A stretch of 44,875 nt of DNA from Selenomonas sp. WCT3 (GTDB taxonomy: Bacteria > Bacillota > Negativicutes > Selenomonadales > Selenomonadaceae), in the NCBI GenBank assembly GCA_900100835.1, contig FNCM01000019.1, positions 1-44,875 on the forward strand, in the 5' to 3' direction. A program made the position numbers and the translations under genes. The notes under the pieces were generated by a model that was given only the letters and a program-made list of their open reading frames with translations, made no database searches and had not been told where the DNA came from. Of the stretch, positions 32,827 to 41,749 are shown in pieces. Within the stretch, counting starts at the first letter, position 1, and every line of letters starts with the position of its first letter.

Positions 32827-33663
32827 ATGTTGGGAGATATGCTTCGTTCAGAGCGCGAGAGACAGGGTCTTTCGATTCGTGATATTGAAAAGGGCACGAG
32901 TATTCGTGCTTTGTATATAGAGTCTATTGAGGCAGGCGATTATTCGCAGCTGCCGGGAGAAGTCTATACGAAAGGCTTTATCCGCAACTATGCCAATTTC
33001 CTGAAAATGGATGCTGATGCTGTGGTAAAACGCTATATGGAGGAGAACCATCCGGAAAAAGTTGCCGAGCAGCAGGCTGAGCAGGAAGCCGATGCCGCCC
33101 CTAAGGCTGAACAGAAGCCGGAAAAGAAGGCGATGAAGGCACAGGCCTTTTCGACTGGCAGTGACTTCCGGGAGCGCGTGGAGAAATCCCATAAGAATCA
33201 GAATATGTTGCTGGTGGCAGTAGTGGTCCTTTTGGTCGCAGCGGGAGCTTTCTATATGCTTAATTCGGATAGCAAACCCGCAGCAAAGAGTCCGGCGCCT
33301 GCCCAGACGTCTTCGCAGCAGGCAAAAGCACCGAAAGCTGAGCAGCCGGAAAAGAAGGCCGAGGCTCCGAAAAAGACCGAAGGGGTGGAGGTCGTAGCGA
33401 AGCTTACCGATGCTTGCTGGACGCAGGTGAAAGCGGATGGCAAGACTGTTTACGAAGGAACGCTGCAGAAGGGCAAGACGGAAACCTGGAAGGCTAAGGA
33501 AAAATTGGTCATCGTTGCAGGAAATGCCGGTGCTGTAGAGATCAAAATCAACGGCAAAGACAGCGGCAAGATGGGCGAAAAGGGTCAGGTAGCAGAAAAA
33601 ATCTATACCCCGGAGGGGGAATCTTCTGCTGCCGATCAGAGCAAGAAGGATAGCAAGAAATAA
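32827..33663 (+). CDS. rodZ: RodZ-like cell-shape protein (HTH + membrane helix + C-terminal domain)
   Basis: RodZ-type proteins link the MreB cytoskeleton to the membrane and help set cell shape. The 278-residue protein has a cytoplasmic Cro-like HTH (ERQGLSIRDIEKGTSIRALY, about 15-75), a charged linker, one membrane helix (MLLVAVVVLLVAAGAFYML, about 128-146), a Pro/Ala/Lys-rich stretch and a C-terminal DUF4115-like domain (CWTQVKADGKTVYEGTLQKG). The distance from the GGGAGG ribosome site is long (14 bases); an in-frame ATG at 32839 is an alternative. Its stop overlaps the next start (TAATG). Confidence 0.85.
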   Translation: MLGDMLRSERERQGLSIRDIEKGTSIRALYIESIEAGDYSQLPGEVYTKGFIRNYANFLKMDADAVVKRYMEENHPEKVAEQQAEQEADAAPKAEQKPEKKAMKAQAFSTGSDFRERVEKSHKNQNMLLVAVVVLLVAAGAFYMLNSDSKPAAKSPAPAQTSSQQAKAPKAEQPEKKAEAPKKTEGVEVVAKLTDACWTQVKADGKTVYEGTLQKGKTETWKAKEKLVIVAGNAGAVEIKINGKDSGKMGEKGQVAEKIYTPEGESSAADQSKKDSKK

Positions 33664-35573
33664 TGAATGGATTTTTGCCAATCAGCAAAAAAGATATGGA
33701 GGAGCGTGGCTGGCAGCAGCTGGATTTCATATTCGTATCCGGGGATGCGTATGTGGACCATCCAAGTTTTGGGCCGGCCATTCTTTGCCGGCTGTTGGAA
33801 AAGCACGGCTATAAAGTAGGAATTATACCCCAGCCGGACTGGCATTCTACCAGGGATTTTGACCGCCTGGGAAAACCGCGGCTGGGGTTTCTTGTCTCAG
33901 CAGGCAATATGGATTCCCTGCTGAATAAGTTTACGGCCTCCCGCAAGGTTCGCCATCAAGATGCTTACTCGCCAGGGGGCAAGGCTGGCTTTCGTCCTGA
34001 ACGGGCCACTATTGTCTACTGCAACCGCCTGCGGGAGCTCTATCATGATGTGCCCATTATCATCGGCGGCATTGAGGCCAGCCTTCGCCGGCTGGCTCAT
34101 TACGACTATTGGAGCAATTCGGTGCGGCGGTCAATTCTCGTGGACAGCCAGGCGGATTTGCTCATTTTCGGCATGGGTGAGCGGGCCCTTTTGGAAGTAG
34201 CGGCGGACCTTCAGCAGGGCGTGGCGATTGAGAACATCCAGGATGTTCAGGGTACCTGCTATCGCGTCCCCAATATGGATTATGTATGGGACCATCTTCC
34301 TTTGCCTTCCTTTGCTGAGGTTGCTCATTCCAAACAGAAATTTGCCGAGTCCTTTAAATTGGAATATCTGGAACAGGACCCCATTCGTGGGCGGAAACTG
34401 GCCCAGCAGAACGATGAATGGTGCGTGGTTCAGAATCCTCCGGCAAAGCCTCTGACGGAAGCTCAGATGGATGAGATTTACGACTTGCCCTATATGAGGA
34501 CTTGGCATCCTATCTACGATAAGGATGGTGGCGTTCCGGCCATTCAGGAAGTCCAATTCAGTTTGGTGAGTCAGCGCGGCTGTTTCGGCGGCTGCAATTT
34601 TTGTGCGATTATCTCCCATGAGGGTCGGATTATCCAGCGTCGCAGTCACGAATCCCTGTTGCGGGAGGCAAAAATCCTCACCCAGCAAAAGGGATTTAAA
34701 GGCTATATCCACGATGTGGGCGGTCCTACGGCAAACTTCCGCCGCACAAGTTGTGACGGTCAGTTAGAGCGGGGCACCTGCCGCGGCAAGCCCTGTCTTT
34801 CGCCGATTCCCTGCCGGAATCTGGTAGTGGATCATAGCGATTACCTCAAATTGCTGCGGGAGCTTCGTCAGCTGCCGGGGGTCAAAAAGGTCTTTATACG
34901 TTCCGGGGTGCGGTTTGATTATTTGATGCTGGCCAAGGATGACTTTTTGGAGGAACTTTGCAAGTACCACATCAGTGGGCAGTTAAAGATTGCGCCGGAA
35001 CACGTTTCCGACCGCGTCACCCGCATGATGGGAAAATCCAACCGCAAGGTCTATCAGGCCTTCGCGGAGCGATTCCGTAAGCTTAACGAAAAGCTAGGCC
35101 TCAAGCAGTATCTGGTTCCGTACTTCATGTCCAGTCATCCTGGTTCGGAGCTTTCGGATGCGGTGGAACTGGCGGAATTCATCCGCGATATGGGCTATCA
35201 TCCCCAGCAGGTACAGGATTTCATTCCCACGCCGGGGACTCTATCCACAGCGATGTGGTATACGGGAATTGACCCGCTGACGGGGGAGAAGGTCTATACG
35301 GCAAAGTCCTACGAAGAAAAGCTCATGCAGCGGTCGCTTATGCAGTATTGGCTGCCGAAGAATCAGGAAATCGTGCGCAAGGCACTGCGGCTGGCTCATC
35401 GGGAAGACCTTATCGGTTTTGACCGGAAGTGTCTGGTGCGGCCGGAAGGAAGCGAGCATAGGAAAAAAGACGGAGGGGTTCAAGTCCCCAACCGGAAGAA
35501 GAAACGAAACGTCAATCGGAAAAAGACCGGTAAAGATAAGCCGGTAATTAGAGAGAAGAGGGTGCGGCGATGA
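33663..35573 (+). CDS. YgiQ-family (UPF0313) radical SAM protein
   Basis: This 636-residue protein is a radical SAM enzyme of unknown reaction. The N-terminal part contains FVSGDAYVDHPSFGPAILCR, and the cluster motif is CFGGCNFC near 305 (CxxxCxxC) following SLVSQRG. Later there is KIAPEHVSDRVTRMMGK and a basic C-terminal tail rich in Lys and Arg. The length is within the family range. The gene overlaps rodZ and nrdR, so it is co-translated with both. A T-arm-like GGGGTTCAAGTCCCC near 35474 is coding and not a tRNA. Confidence 0.9.
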   Translation: MNGFLPISKKDMEERGWQQLDFIFVSGDAYVDHPSFGPAILCRLLEKHGYKVGIIPQPDWHSTRDFDRLGKPRLGFLVSAGNMDSLLNKFTASRKVRHQDAYSPGGKAGFRPERATIVYCNRLRELYHDVPIIIGGIEASLRRLAHYDYWSNSVRRSILVDSQADLLIFGMGERALLEVAADLQQGVAIENIQDVQGTCYRVPNMDYVWDHLPLPSFAEVAHSKQKFAESFKLEYLEQDPIRGRKLAQQNDEWCVVQNPPAKPLTEAQMDEIYDLPYMRTWHPIYDKDGGVPAIQEVQFSLVSQRGCFGGCNFCAIISHEGRIIQRRSHESLLREAKILTQQKGFKGYIHDVGGPTANFRRTSCDGQLERGTCRGKPCLSPIPCRNLVVDHSDYLKLLRELRQLPGVKKVFIRSGVRFDYLMLAKDDFLEELCKYHISGQLKIAPEHVSDRVTRMMGKSNRKVYQAFAERFRKLNEKLGLKQYLVPYFMSSHPGSELSDAVELAEFIRDMGYHPQQVQDFIPTPGTLSTAMWYTGIDPLTGEKVYTAKSYEEKLMQRSLMQYWLPKNQEIVRKALRLAHREDLIGFDRKCLVRPEGSEHRKKDGGVQVPNRKKKRNVNRKKTGKDKPVIREKRVRR

Positions 35574-36040
35574 AATGTCCATATTGTAAGCAGGCAGACA
35601 GCCGGGTTATTGATTCGCGGGCGGCGGAAGATGGGGCAACCATCCGCCGCCGCCGCGAATGCAACGGCTGTGGCAAACGGTTCACGACCTATGAGGTTGT
35701 AGAGAAACTTCCCTTGATGGTGGTCAAGAACGATGGCCGCCGGGAAGTGTTTAAACGGGATAAAATCCTAAACGGAGTAATTCGTTCTTGCGATAAGCGG
35801 GATATTTCCATGGAGCGCATTGTGGCCCTGGTAAATGAAATCGAACGGGATGTGCGCAATACCATGGAGCAGGAAGTAAAGTCTTCGAAGATTGGTGAAT
35901 TGGTTATGGAGCGGCTCAAGGACTTCGATGAGGTGGCCTATATCCGGTTTGCCTCGGTTTACCGCAAGTTTGCCGATATTACCAGCTTCGTGGATGAACT
36001 GAACAAACTTCAGGCCCATAAGACTGAAGAGCAGAAATAA
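35570..36040 (+). CDS. nrdR: Transcriptional repressor NrdR
   Basis: NrdR represses ribonucleotide reductase genes in response to ATP/dATP. The 156-residue protein has the N-terminal zinc ribbon (MKCPYCKQADSRVIDSR and CNGCGKRFTTYE) and an ATP-cone domain (VVKNDGRREVFKRDKILNGV). No nrd genes are nearby, so it acts in trans. It overlaps the upstream gene by 4 bases. Confidence 0.97.
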   Translation: MKCPYCKQADSRVIDSRAAEDGATIRRRRECNGCGKRFTTYEVVEKLPLMVVKNDGRREVFKRDKILNGVIRSCDKRDISMERIVALVNEIERDVRNTMEQEVKSSKIGELVMERLKDFDEVAYIRFASVYRKFADITSFVDELNKLQAHKTEEQK

Positions 36041-36060
36041 GACTAGGAGGATAGGCGTCG

Positions 36061-37785
36061 TTGGATTTTGAACTCAAGCGGGAATTAAAGGAATTGTTGG
36101 CAGGCGAACGTGGTTACTATCGGTATCCCATGGGAACGCGGACCCCGTTTGCACTGGTGTATCCCAATTCGTATTTCGTGGGGATGTCCAATTTGGGCTT
36201 GCATATCGTCTACGAGCTGCTAAATGAGCGGGATGATGTGGCCTGTGAGCGCGTGTTTCTGCCCGAACGCAAGGAAATCAAGCGTTATGAAAACACCAGG
36301 ACCCCGCTAATGAGTATTGAAAATCAGACGCCCCTTTACGAATTTCCCCTCATTGGCTTTGTTCTGTCCTTTGAGATGGATTACTTTAACGTCCTGCAAA
36401 TGCTGGAATTGGGCAAAGTCAAGGTTAAGGCGGCGGACCGTGGGGACAAGGACCCCCTGGTTATAGCCGGAGGCCCTTGTGCCACCTTTAATCCCGAGCC
36501 CTTGTCCGGCGTCGTCGATGCCTTTATCATCGGCGAGGGGGAAGTGGTCATGCCGGCGCTGATTGACGCTTGGAATGAGGCAAAGCGTCAGGGACTTAAT
36601 CGGCAGGAACTATTGCGCAGCCTAGCGGCAGTTCCCGGTGTTTATGTGCCGGCGCTTTATCAGCATCATTACGATGAAGCGGGTAGACTCCTTTCCATTG
36701 AACCACTGGCAGGGGCGCCGGAGACGGTGGCTCGCCAGTGGGTGCAGGATTTGGATGCGCATCCTGCCCATACGGTGGTCGTTACCGATAATACGGAGTT
36801 TAATTTCTACCTTATTGAGACGGCCCGGGGCTGTGGCCGCCATTGTAGGTTTTGCATGGCGGGCTATTGCTTCCGCCGTCCACGCAATCGTTCCCTGGGC
36901 GTCATAACGCAGGAGGTAAAGAAAGCCCTGGCCTATAAGAAGCGCATCGGACTTATGGGGGCTGCAATTTCCGATTATCCGGAAATCAACGAGCTCTGTA
37001 AGGAAATCCTAGGCGAAGGGCTGTCCATGTCAGTGGCGTCCTTCCGGGCCGATTCGGTCACGCAGGAATTGGTGGATTCCCTAGCTCAAAGCGGTCTAAA
37101 GACACTTACCATGGCGCCAGAGGCGGGGAGCCGACGCATGCGGGCCGTAATCAACAAGGGCATTGAAGAAGAACATCTTTTCAATGCCATGGAGATGGGA
37201 ATTGCTGCGGGCATCCGCAATTTTCGCCTCTACATTATGATTGGCCTGCCCTTTGAACAGGAAGAAGATATTGAGGCCATTATCGATTTGGCCAATCGGC
37301 TGAAGGATTACATGGAAGAAAAGGGAGCCAAGGGCACCTTGACCCTTTCGGTTAATCCCTTTATTCCTAAGCCCTTTACCCCGTTTCAGTGGAAGCCAAT
37401 GGCCGACCGCAAATACGTGGAGCAGGCCTTTAAGCACATGACCCAAAGTCTGCGGAAGCGCAGGAACATCATCGTCAATGTGGAATCTCCCAAGGAAGCC
37501 TATGTGCAAGGCGTTCTTGCCCGGGGAGACCGCCGGGTGGCCGAGGCACTGCTGCTGGCCCACGAATTGGGGGGCAGCAAGGCCTTCAAGCGGGCGATGA
37601 AAGAATGCGGCCTGTCCATGGATGCGTATCTGTACCGGGAACGGGAGGAAGGAGAGCTCTTCCCCTGGGAAGGGCTGGACATGGGCTTTACCCGGGAATA
37701 TCTTTACGAAGAATTGAAAAAAGCCGATGGGCAGAAGCCGACAATCCCCTGTTTTGCTGGCTGTCATCGCTGTGGTGTCTGCTAA
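36061..37785 (+). CDS. TIGR03960-type B12-binding-like radical SAM protein
   Basis: The 574-residue protein has an N-terminal cobalamin-binding-like Rossmann region (PFALVYPNSYFVGMSNLGLH; IAGGPCATFNPEPLSG) and a radical SAM core with CGRHCRFC near 260, followed by PEAGSRRMRAVINKGI. The C-terminus ends in a CxxC pair region (CFAGCHRCGVC), a family trait. The function is unknown. In many bacteria this family is next to a TIGR03936 protein and ribonuclease G; neither is here. The start is TTG 36061 after AGGAGG; no upstream ATG fits. Confidence 0.88.
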   Translation: MDFELKRELKELLAGERGYYRYPMGTRTPFALVYPNSYFVGMSNLGLHIVYELLNERDDVACERVFLPERKEIKRYENTRTPLMSIENQTPLYEFPLIGFVLSFEMDYFNVLQMLELGKVKVKAADRGDKDPLVIAGGPCATFNPEPLSGVVDAFIIGEGEVVMPALIDAWNEAKRQGLNRQELLRSLAAVPGVYVPALYQHHYDEAGRLLSIEPLAGAPETVARQWVQDLDAHPAHTVVVTDNTEFNFYLIETARGCGRHCRFCMAGYCFRRPRNRSLGVITQEVKKALAYKKRIGLMGAAISDYPEINELCKEILGEGLSMSVASFRADSVTQELVDSLAQSGLKTLTMAPEAGSRRMRAVINKGIEEEHLFNAMEMGIAAGIRNFRLYIMIGLPFEQEEDIEAIIDLANRLKDYMEEKGAKGTLTLSVNPFIPKPFTPFQWKPMADRKYVEQAFKHMTQSLRKRRNIIVNVESPKEAYVQGVLARGDRRVAEALLLAHELGGSKAFKRAMKECGLSMDAYLYREREEGELFPWEGLDMGFTREYLYEELKKADGQKPTIPCFAGCHRCGVC

Positions 37786-37819
37786 GATTAGGCGTAACGA
37801 ATAAAGAAGGTGCATTACG

Positions 37820-38641
37820 ATGAGTTTCGTTCTTGAACATATGCGAAATAACCTCTGGCGCGGGAAATTCTCATCTTTTCCCGAGGACCTCTGCGTCCAT
37901 GGGCTGACCGGAAGGCTCGGCGGTGTGAGCAAGAAGCCCTATGATTCCTTGAACATGGCTTTGCACGTGGGGGATAATCCAGAAGACGTTTGGGAGAACC
38001 GTCGCCGGTTCTTGCATGCGTTAGGCCTCAAGGCTGAGGAGCTGGTCACACCGGAGCAGGTTCATGGCCAGCGCATTGTTCGCGTGGGCCGCGAGGAAGC
38101 CGGCCGTGGGGCCAAGGCCTATGCGGATTCTATTTTGGGGACCGACGCGCTGATAACCGATGAGCCTGGCCTGCCGCTGGTACTTTGCTTTGCTGACTGC
38201 ACGCCGGTTCTCTTGTTGGATCCCGAGAATCGGGCCGTTGGCATTGCCCATGGCGGCTGGAAGGGAACGGTTAAGAAAATCGCCCAGAAGACTGTTATGG
38301 CCATGACGAAGGAATTTGGCACGAAACCTAGTGACGTGCTGGCGGCCGTTGGACCGGCCATTGGTCCCTGTTGTTATGAAGTGGGGGATGAGGTTGCCGG
38401 ACAATTCCGCGAGGCCTTTCCCTACCATGTAGAGGACATTATCCTTTCGAAAGGGGATAAGGTTCATCTCAATTTATGGCAGGCCAATCGCCTGCAGCTT
38501 ATGGATATTGGCGTTAGAAGCGAAAATATCGACATGGCGGATACCTGTACGGCCTGCAAGCACCAGTGGTTCTATTCCTACCGCGCCGACGGCGGCACTA
38601 CGGGCCGCATGGCGGCGGTTATTGCACTGAATAAATACTGA
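37820..38641 (+). CDS. pgeF: Peptidoglycan editing factor PgeF (YlmD/YfiH, multicopper-oxidase-like fold)
   Basis: PgeF family proteins are purine-nucleoside-like hydrolases implicated in correcting peptidoglycan precursors. The 273 residues include TPEQVHGQRIV, DALITDEPGLPLVLCFADCT, AIAHGGWKG-like VGIAHGGWKGTVKKIAQ, AVGPAIGPCCYEVG and the final FYSYRADGGTTGRMAAVI, covering the conserved His/Cys metal site. It opens the conserved ylmD-ylmE-sepF-ylmH-divIVA series found in Bacillota. Confidence 0.93.
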   Translation: MSFVLEHMRNNLWRGKFSSFPEDLCVHGLTGRLGGVSKKPYDSLNMALHVGDNPEDVWENRRRFLHALGLKAEELVTPEQVHGQRIVRVGREEAGRGAKAYADSILGTDALITDEPGLPLVLCFADCTPVLLLDPENRAVGIAHGGWKGTVKKIAQKTVMAMTKEFGTKPSDVLAAVGPAIGPCCYEVGDEVAGQFREAFPYHVEDIILSKGDKVHLNLWQANRLQLMDIGVRSENIDMADTCTACKHQWFYSYRADGGTTGRMAAVIALNKY

Positions 38642-38654
38642 CGGGGGTAATTGC

Positions 38655-39347
38655 ATGATAGCAGAGAAGTTTCATGAAGTTGAAGCAAGAATCAAAGAAA
38701 GCATGCAGCGGCGTACCCGTGTACCAAAGGATGCGCCCGTTACGCTGATTGCCGTGACGAAGAATCATGATGTTGAAGCCATGCGCGAGGCCATTGATGC
38801 CGGCGCTACGGACATCGGGGAAAACCGCATCCAGGAGGCCAAAGAAAAGTATGAGACCTTGGACCGCAAGGTTACCTGGCACCTCATCGGTCACTTGCAG
38901 ACCAATAAAGCCAAAGTGGCGGTTAAACTCTTTGACCTGATTCATTCGGTGGATACGATTCATTTGGCCAAGGAGATTGACAAAGAAGCGGGAAAAATCG
39001 GCAAGGTGCAGGACATCCTCGTCCAGGTCAATTTGGCCAAAGAGGAAAGCAAGTCTGGCGTTTACAAAGAAGACCTGCGGGAGATGCTGGACTTGGTGGA
39101 GGAGCTTCCCCATGTCCGCCTCTGTGGTTTGATGTGCATTGCGCCAAACTATGAAGAGGTGGAGGACTGCCGGCTGCTTTTCCGGGAAATGTATGGAATT
39201 TACCAAAAAGTAAAGGAAATTCCCTATCAGACGGCGAATATTAAATATCTATCCATGGGCATGACCCATGATTATCCAATCGCGGTGGAAGAGGGCGCGA
39301 ATATGGTTCGTGTGGGCACCGCTATATTTGGACCGCGACAATACTAA
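38655..39347 (+). CDS. YggS-family pyridoxal phosphate homeostasis protein
   Basis: This 230-residue PLP-binding single-domain barrel helps control free pyridoxal phosphate and amino acid balance. Family features are TLIAVTKNHDVEAMREAIDA with the PLP lysine, IGENRIQEAKEKYE, WHLIGHLQTNK and LSMGMTHDYPIAVEEGANMV with VRVGTAIFG. It is the ylmE position of the division-linked cluster, 13 bases after pgeF. Confidence 0.95.
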   Translation: MIAEKFHEVEARIKESMQRRTRVPKDAPVTLIAVTKNHDVEAMREAIDAGATDIGENRIQEAKEKYETLDRKVTWHLIGHLQTNKAKVAVKLFDLIHSVDTIHLAKEIDKEAGKIGKVQDILVQVNLAKEESKSGVYKEDLREMLDLVEELPHVRLCGLMCIAPNYEEVEDCRLLFREMYGIYQKVKEIPYQTANIKYLSMGMTHDYPIAVEEGANMVRVGTAIFGPRQY

Positions 39348-39359
39348 AGAGGTGGCACT

Positions 39360-39854
39360 ATGAGCATTATTGACAAAGTATGTGGAAAAATGGGTTTGAT
39401 GGACCCTGAAGATAATCTGGATTTTGAAGAAGAAGAGTTCTCCCGCAAAGCGGAGCCAAAACACGAATCCTTTGAGGAGGAGATGGACTTGGGGAAAGAT
39501 CGGGGCGAAGCTTCCCGCAATGTGGTAGATTTTCAGTCGGCAGCATCGGCCCGGGAGAACACCACCAATATCAAGATGAAGGTCATTGTCATTGAACCCC
39601 AGACTTTTGATGACGCCCAGCAGGTGGCCAACAACCTGCGGGAAAAGAAACCCGTTGTCATCAATTTCGAGAAAACTGAGGCAGAAGATGCCAAACGCAT
39701 CATTGACTTTATCAGCGGCACGACCTATGCCCTGAACGGTGAAATCAAAAAAGTCGGACATAATGTGTTCCTCTGCGCACCGAGCAATGTCAATGTCAGC
39801 TATACGGAAGAAGAGCGCCGTGTCTCCACGGAGATGCCCTGGCTCAAGAAATAA
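39360..39854 (+). CDS. sepF: Cell division protein SepF
   Basis: SepF bundles FtsZ and tethers it to the membrane through its N-terminal amphipathic helix (MSIIDKVCGKMGL). The 164-residue protein has an acidic linker and the C-terminal SepF core: IEPQTFDDAQQVANNLREKK, PVVINFEKTEAEDAKRIIDF and GEIKKVGHNVFLCAP. It lies between ylmE and ylmH as in other Bacillota, but the usual ylmG (YggT) gene between sepF and ylmH is missing; the gap is only 15 bases. Confidence 0.96.
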   Translation: MSIIDKVCGKMGLMDPEDNLDFEEEEFSRKAEPKHESFEEEMDLGKDRGEASRNVVDFQSAASARENTTNIKMKVIVIEPQTFDDAQQVANNLREKKPVVINFEKTEAEDAKRIIDFISGTTYALNGEIKKVGHNVFLCAPSNVNVSYTEEERRVSTEMPWLKK

Positions 39855-39869
39855 GAGGCTGATAGAAGA

Positions 39870-40664
39870 ATGGCAAGTGAACAGAAAGAAAAATTAATCC
39901 GTTTTTACAAGGGCACCGAAGGCGAAGAAACGGTTATTAAGCTCGTCGATTTAGCCGAGGCCGTTTCCCGCAATCAGAAATTCCGCATGAGCGAGTTCCT
40001 GGACCCTTTCGGGCAGGAAATCGCTGAGACGGTAGCGGCAAACTATGGCAGCCTGCGGGTGGACTTCGCTGGCGGCTATCAAGGGGCTGAACGCAATCGA
40101 GCCATGTTTATCCATGAGGATTTTATGGGGACGCCGTCCGGCTTTGATATTGACTGTATTGAGGCCCGTTGGAATGGGCAGTTTGCCCGGTTGTCCCACC
40201 GCGATGTATTAGGGGCTCTCATGGGCTTGGGCATTGAGCGCGACCGCATTGGCGATTTGCTGGTGCAGAGTGACAGTGTGAAGATCCTTTGCGATAAGAA
40301 GATGGCTGAGTACCTGCTGGCCAACCTCACCAAAATCGGTGCGGTTGGAGTGGCCTGTGAGCGGGCGGAACTTTCCTCCATTGCGCCGAAGGAAGAGCGC
40401 TGTAAGGAAATCCGCGCGACGGTGGCTTCCCTGCGGGTGGATTCGATTGCGGCTTCGGGTTTTGGTTCCTCACGCAGCCGGGCCGCGGCTGACATTGCGG
40501 CTGACAAGTTGAAACTTAACTGGCAGCCAGTCAAGAGTGCTTCACAGACGGTAAAAGAGGGCGATATCCTTTCCATGCGCGGACGGGGACGCCTGGAAGT
40601 GGCGGAAGTTCGTGGTACTACGAAAAAAGGCCGCACCGTTGTGGTTTTAAAACGTTACCTTTAA
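39870..40664 (+). CDS. ylmH: YlmH-family RNA-binding protein (S4 domain)
   Basis: This 264-residue protein has an N-terminal YlmH domain (AGGYQGAERNRAMFIHEDF is typical; residues 60-80) and a C-terminal S4 RNA-binding domain (about 185-255, ADKLKLNWQPVKSASQTVKE and GDILSMRGRGRLEV). YlmH-type proteins act with ribosomes or stalled translation complexes in Bacillota; the exact role here is inferred from family membership. It is followed 36 bases later by divIVA. Confidence 0.93.
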   Translation: MASEQKEKLIRFYKGTEGEETVIKLVDLAEAVSRNQKFRMSEFLDPFGQEIAETVAANYGSLRVDFAGGYQGAERNRAMFIHEDFMGTPSGFDIDCIEARWNGQFARLSHRDVLGALMGLGIERDRIGDLLVQSDSVKILCDKKMAEYLLANLTKIGAVGVACERAELSSIAPKEERCKEIRATVASLRVDSIAASGFGSSRSRAAADIAADKLKLNWQPVKSASQTVKEGDILSMRGRGRLEVAEVRGTTKKGRTVVVLKRYL

Positions 40665-40700
40665 CTTTGTAAATTAATTATCAGATGGGAGATAATCGTA

Positions 40701-41297
40701 TTGCTTACACCAATGGACATTCACAATAAAGATTTCAAGCGCAGTTTTCGCGGCTACAACGAGGATGAGATTGATGATTTCCTCGACCAGGTAGTCAATG
40801 ACTACGAAAAGCTGTTTCGGGAAAATGACCGCCTCAAGGAGGAACTTGAGCGGGCACACAAGGACAACGAGCAGTATAAGCAGCTGGAGAAGAATCTCAA
40901 GGATACCCTTTTGGTTGCCCAGAAAACAGCCGAGGAAGTGACCTCCAGCTCCCGCAAAAACGCCGAGGAGATGCGCGAGAACACGGCCAAAGAGTGTCAG
41001 AACATGCGCCATGAGACGGAGATGGCTGTTAAGAAGCAGATGGAAGATGCCACGGCCAAAGTTCGCAGTATCGTGGCAGAATACGACCGTTTGGTTCGCG
41101 AGAAAAATCAGTTCCTGCGCAAGGTTAAAGTGACCATGGAGTCCGAGCTGGCTGTCATCAATGAGACGCTGGGGCAGCTTCCTAATCCCGAGGCCGAGGA
41201 ACAGGCGGCTAAGGAGAAGCAGGAAGAAATGGTGAAGGTCCAGGAAAATAAGGCTGCTGAAAAAGACGAAAAGCAGGCTGTAGAAACGAAAGAGTAA
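40701..41297 (+). CDS. divIVA: Cell division initiation protein DivIVA
   Basis: DivIVA binds negatively curved membranes at poles and septa and recruits division or growth proteins. The 198-residue product has the conserved N-terminal membrane-binding domain (LTPMDIHNKDFKRSFRGYNE, then DEIDDFLDQVVNDYEKL) and a long coiled coil, ending in a charged Glu/Lys-rich tail. The start is TTG 40701, which gives the family-typical MLTPxDIHNK beginning; GGGAG lies about 9 bases upstream. Confidence 0.95.
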   Translation: MLTPMDIHNKDFKRSFRGYNEDEIDDFLDQVVNDYEKLFRENDRLKEELERAHKDNEQYKQLEKNLKDTLLVAQKTAEEVTSSSRKNAEEMRENTAKECQNMRHETEMAVKKQMEDATAKVRSIVAEYDRLVREKNQFLRKVKVTMESELAVINETLGQLPNPEAEEQAAKEKQEEMVKVQENKAAEKDEKQAVETKE

Positions 41298-41304
41298 GAA
41301 GGTT

Positions 41305-41748
41305 ATGGCATTTTGTTTGTTTGTTGTCCTGCTGGTGCTGGACCAGGCAGTCAAAAGCTATGTCAGTGCAACCATGGTATTGGGGGAGAGTATTCCGGTG
41401 ATTCCGGGGATTTTCCATTTCACGTATATCCTGAATCCCGGAGCGGCTTTCGGAATGCTTGAAAATCAGCGATGGTTTTTTATCCTCGCGGGGATAGCAA
41501 TCATCGCCGCGTTCCTGTACTATTATCCGCGGCTCCGCCGACAGGTAGCCTGGTTCCATTATGGCTGCGTGGCACTGCTAGCCGGTGCAGTAGGCAATCT
41601 CATAGACCGCATTCAGGATGGCCTGGTGGTGGATTATCTGGATTTTCGCATCTGGCCGGTCTTTAATATCGCGGATATTGCAATTGTGCTGGGAGTTTCC
41701 AGTATGATTTATGCACTGATGTATAAAATGAAAGATATGGATGATTGA
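41305..41748 (+). CDS. lspA: Lipoprotein signal peptidase (signal peptidase II)
   Basis: LspA is the inner-membrane aspartyl protease that cleaves prolipoproteins after lipid modification. The 147-residue protein has four hydrophobic helices, the first carrying LVLDQAVKSYV, and the two catalytic aspartates in AVGNLIDRIQDGLVVDYLD and FNIADIAIVLG. NPGAAFGML is also conserved. It is 7 bases after divIVA, and its stop lies just before the rluD start. Confidence 0.96.
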   Translation: MAFCLFVVLLVLDQAVKSYVSATMVLGESIPVIPGIFHFTYILNPGAAFGMLENQRWFFILAGIAIIAAFLYYYPRLRRQVAWFHYGCVALLAGAVGNLIDRIQDGLVVDYLDFRIWPVFNIADIAIVLGVSSMIYALMYKMKDMDD

Positions 41749-41749
41749 T

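Noticed and set aside
35466..35495. T-arm-like GGGGTTCAAGTCCCC suggesting a tRNA
   Set aside because: The flanking bases do not form an acceptor stem, D-arm or anticodon arm, and the segment is coding sequence of the YgiQ-type protein.
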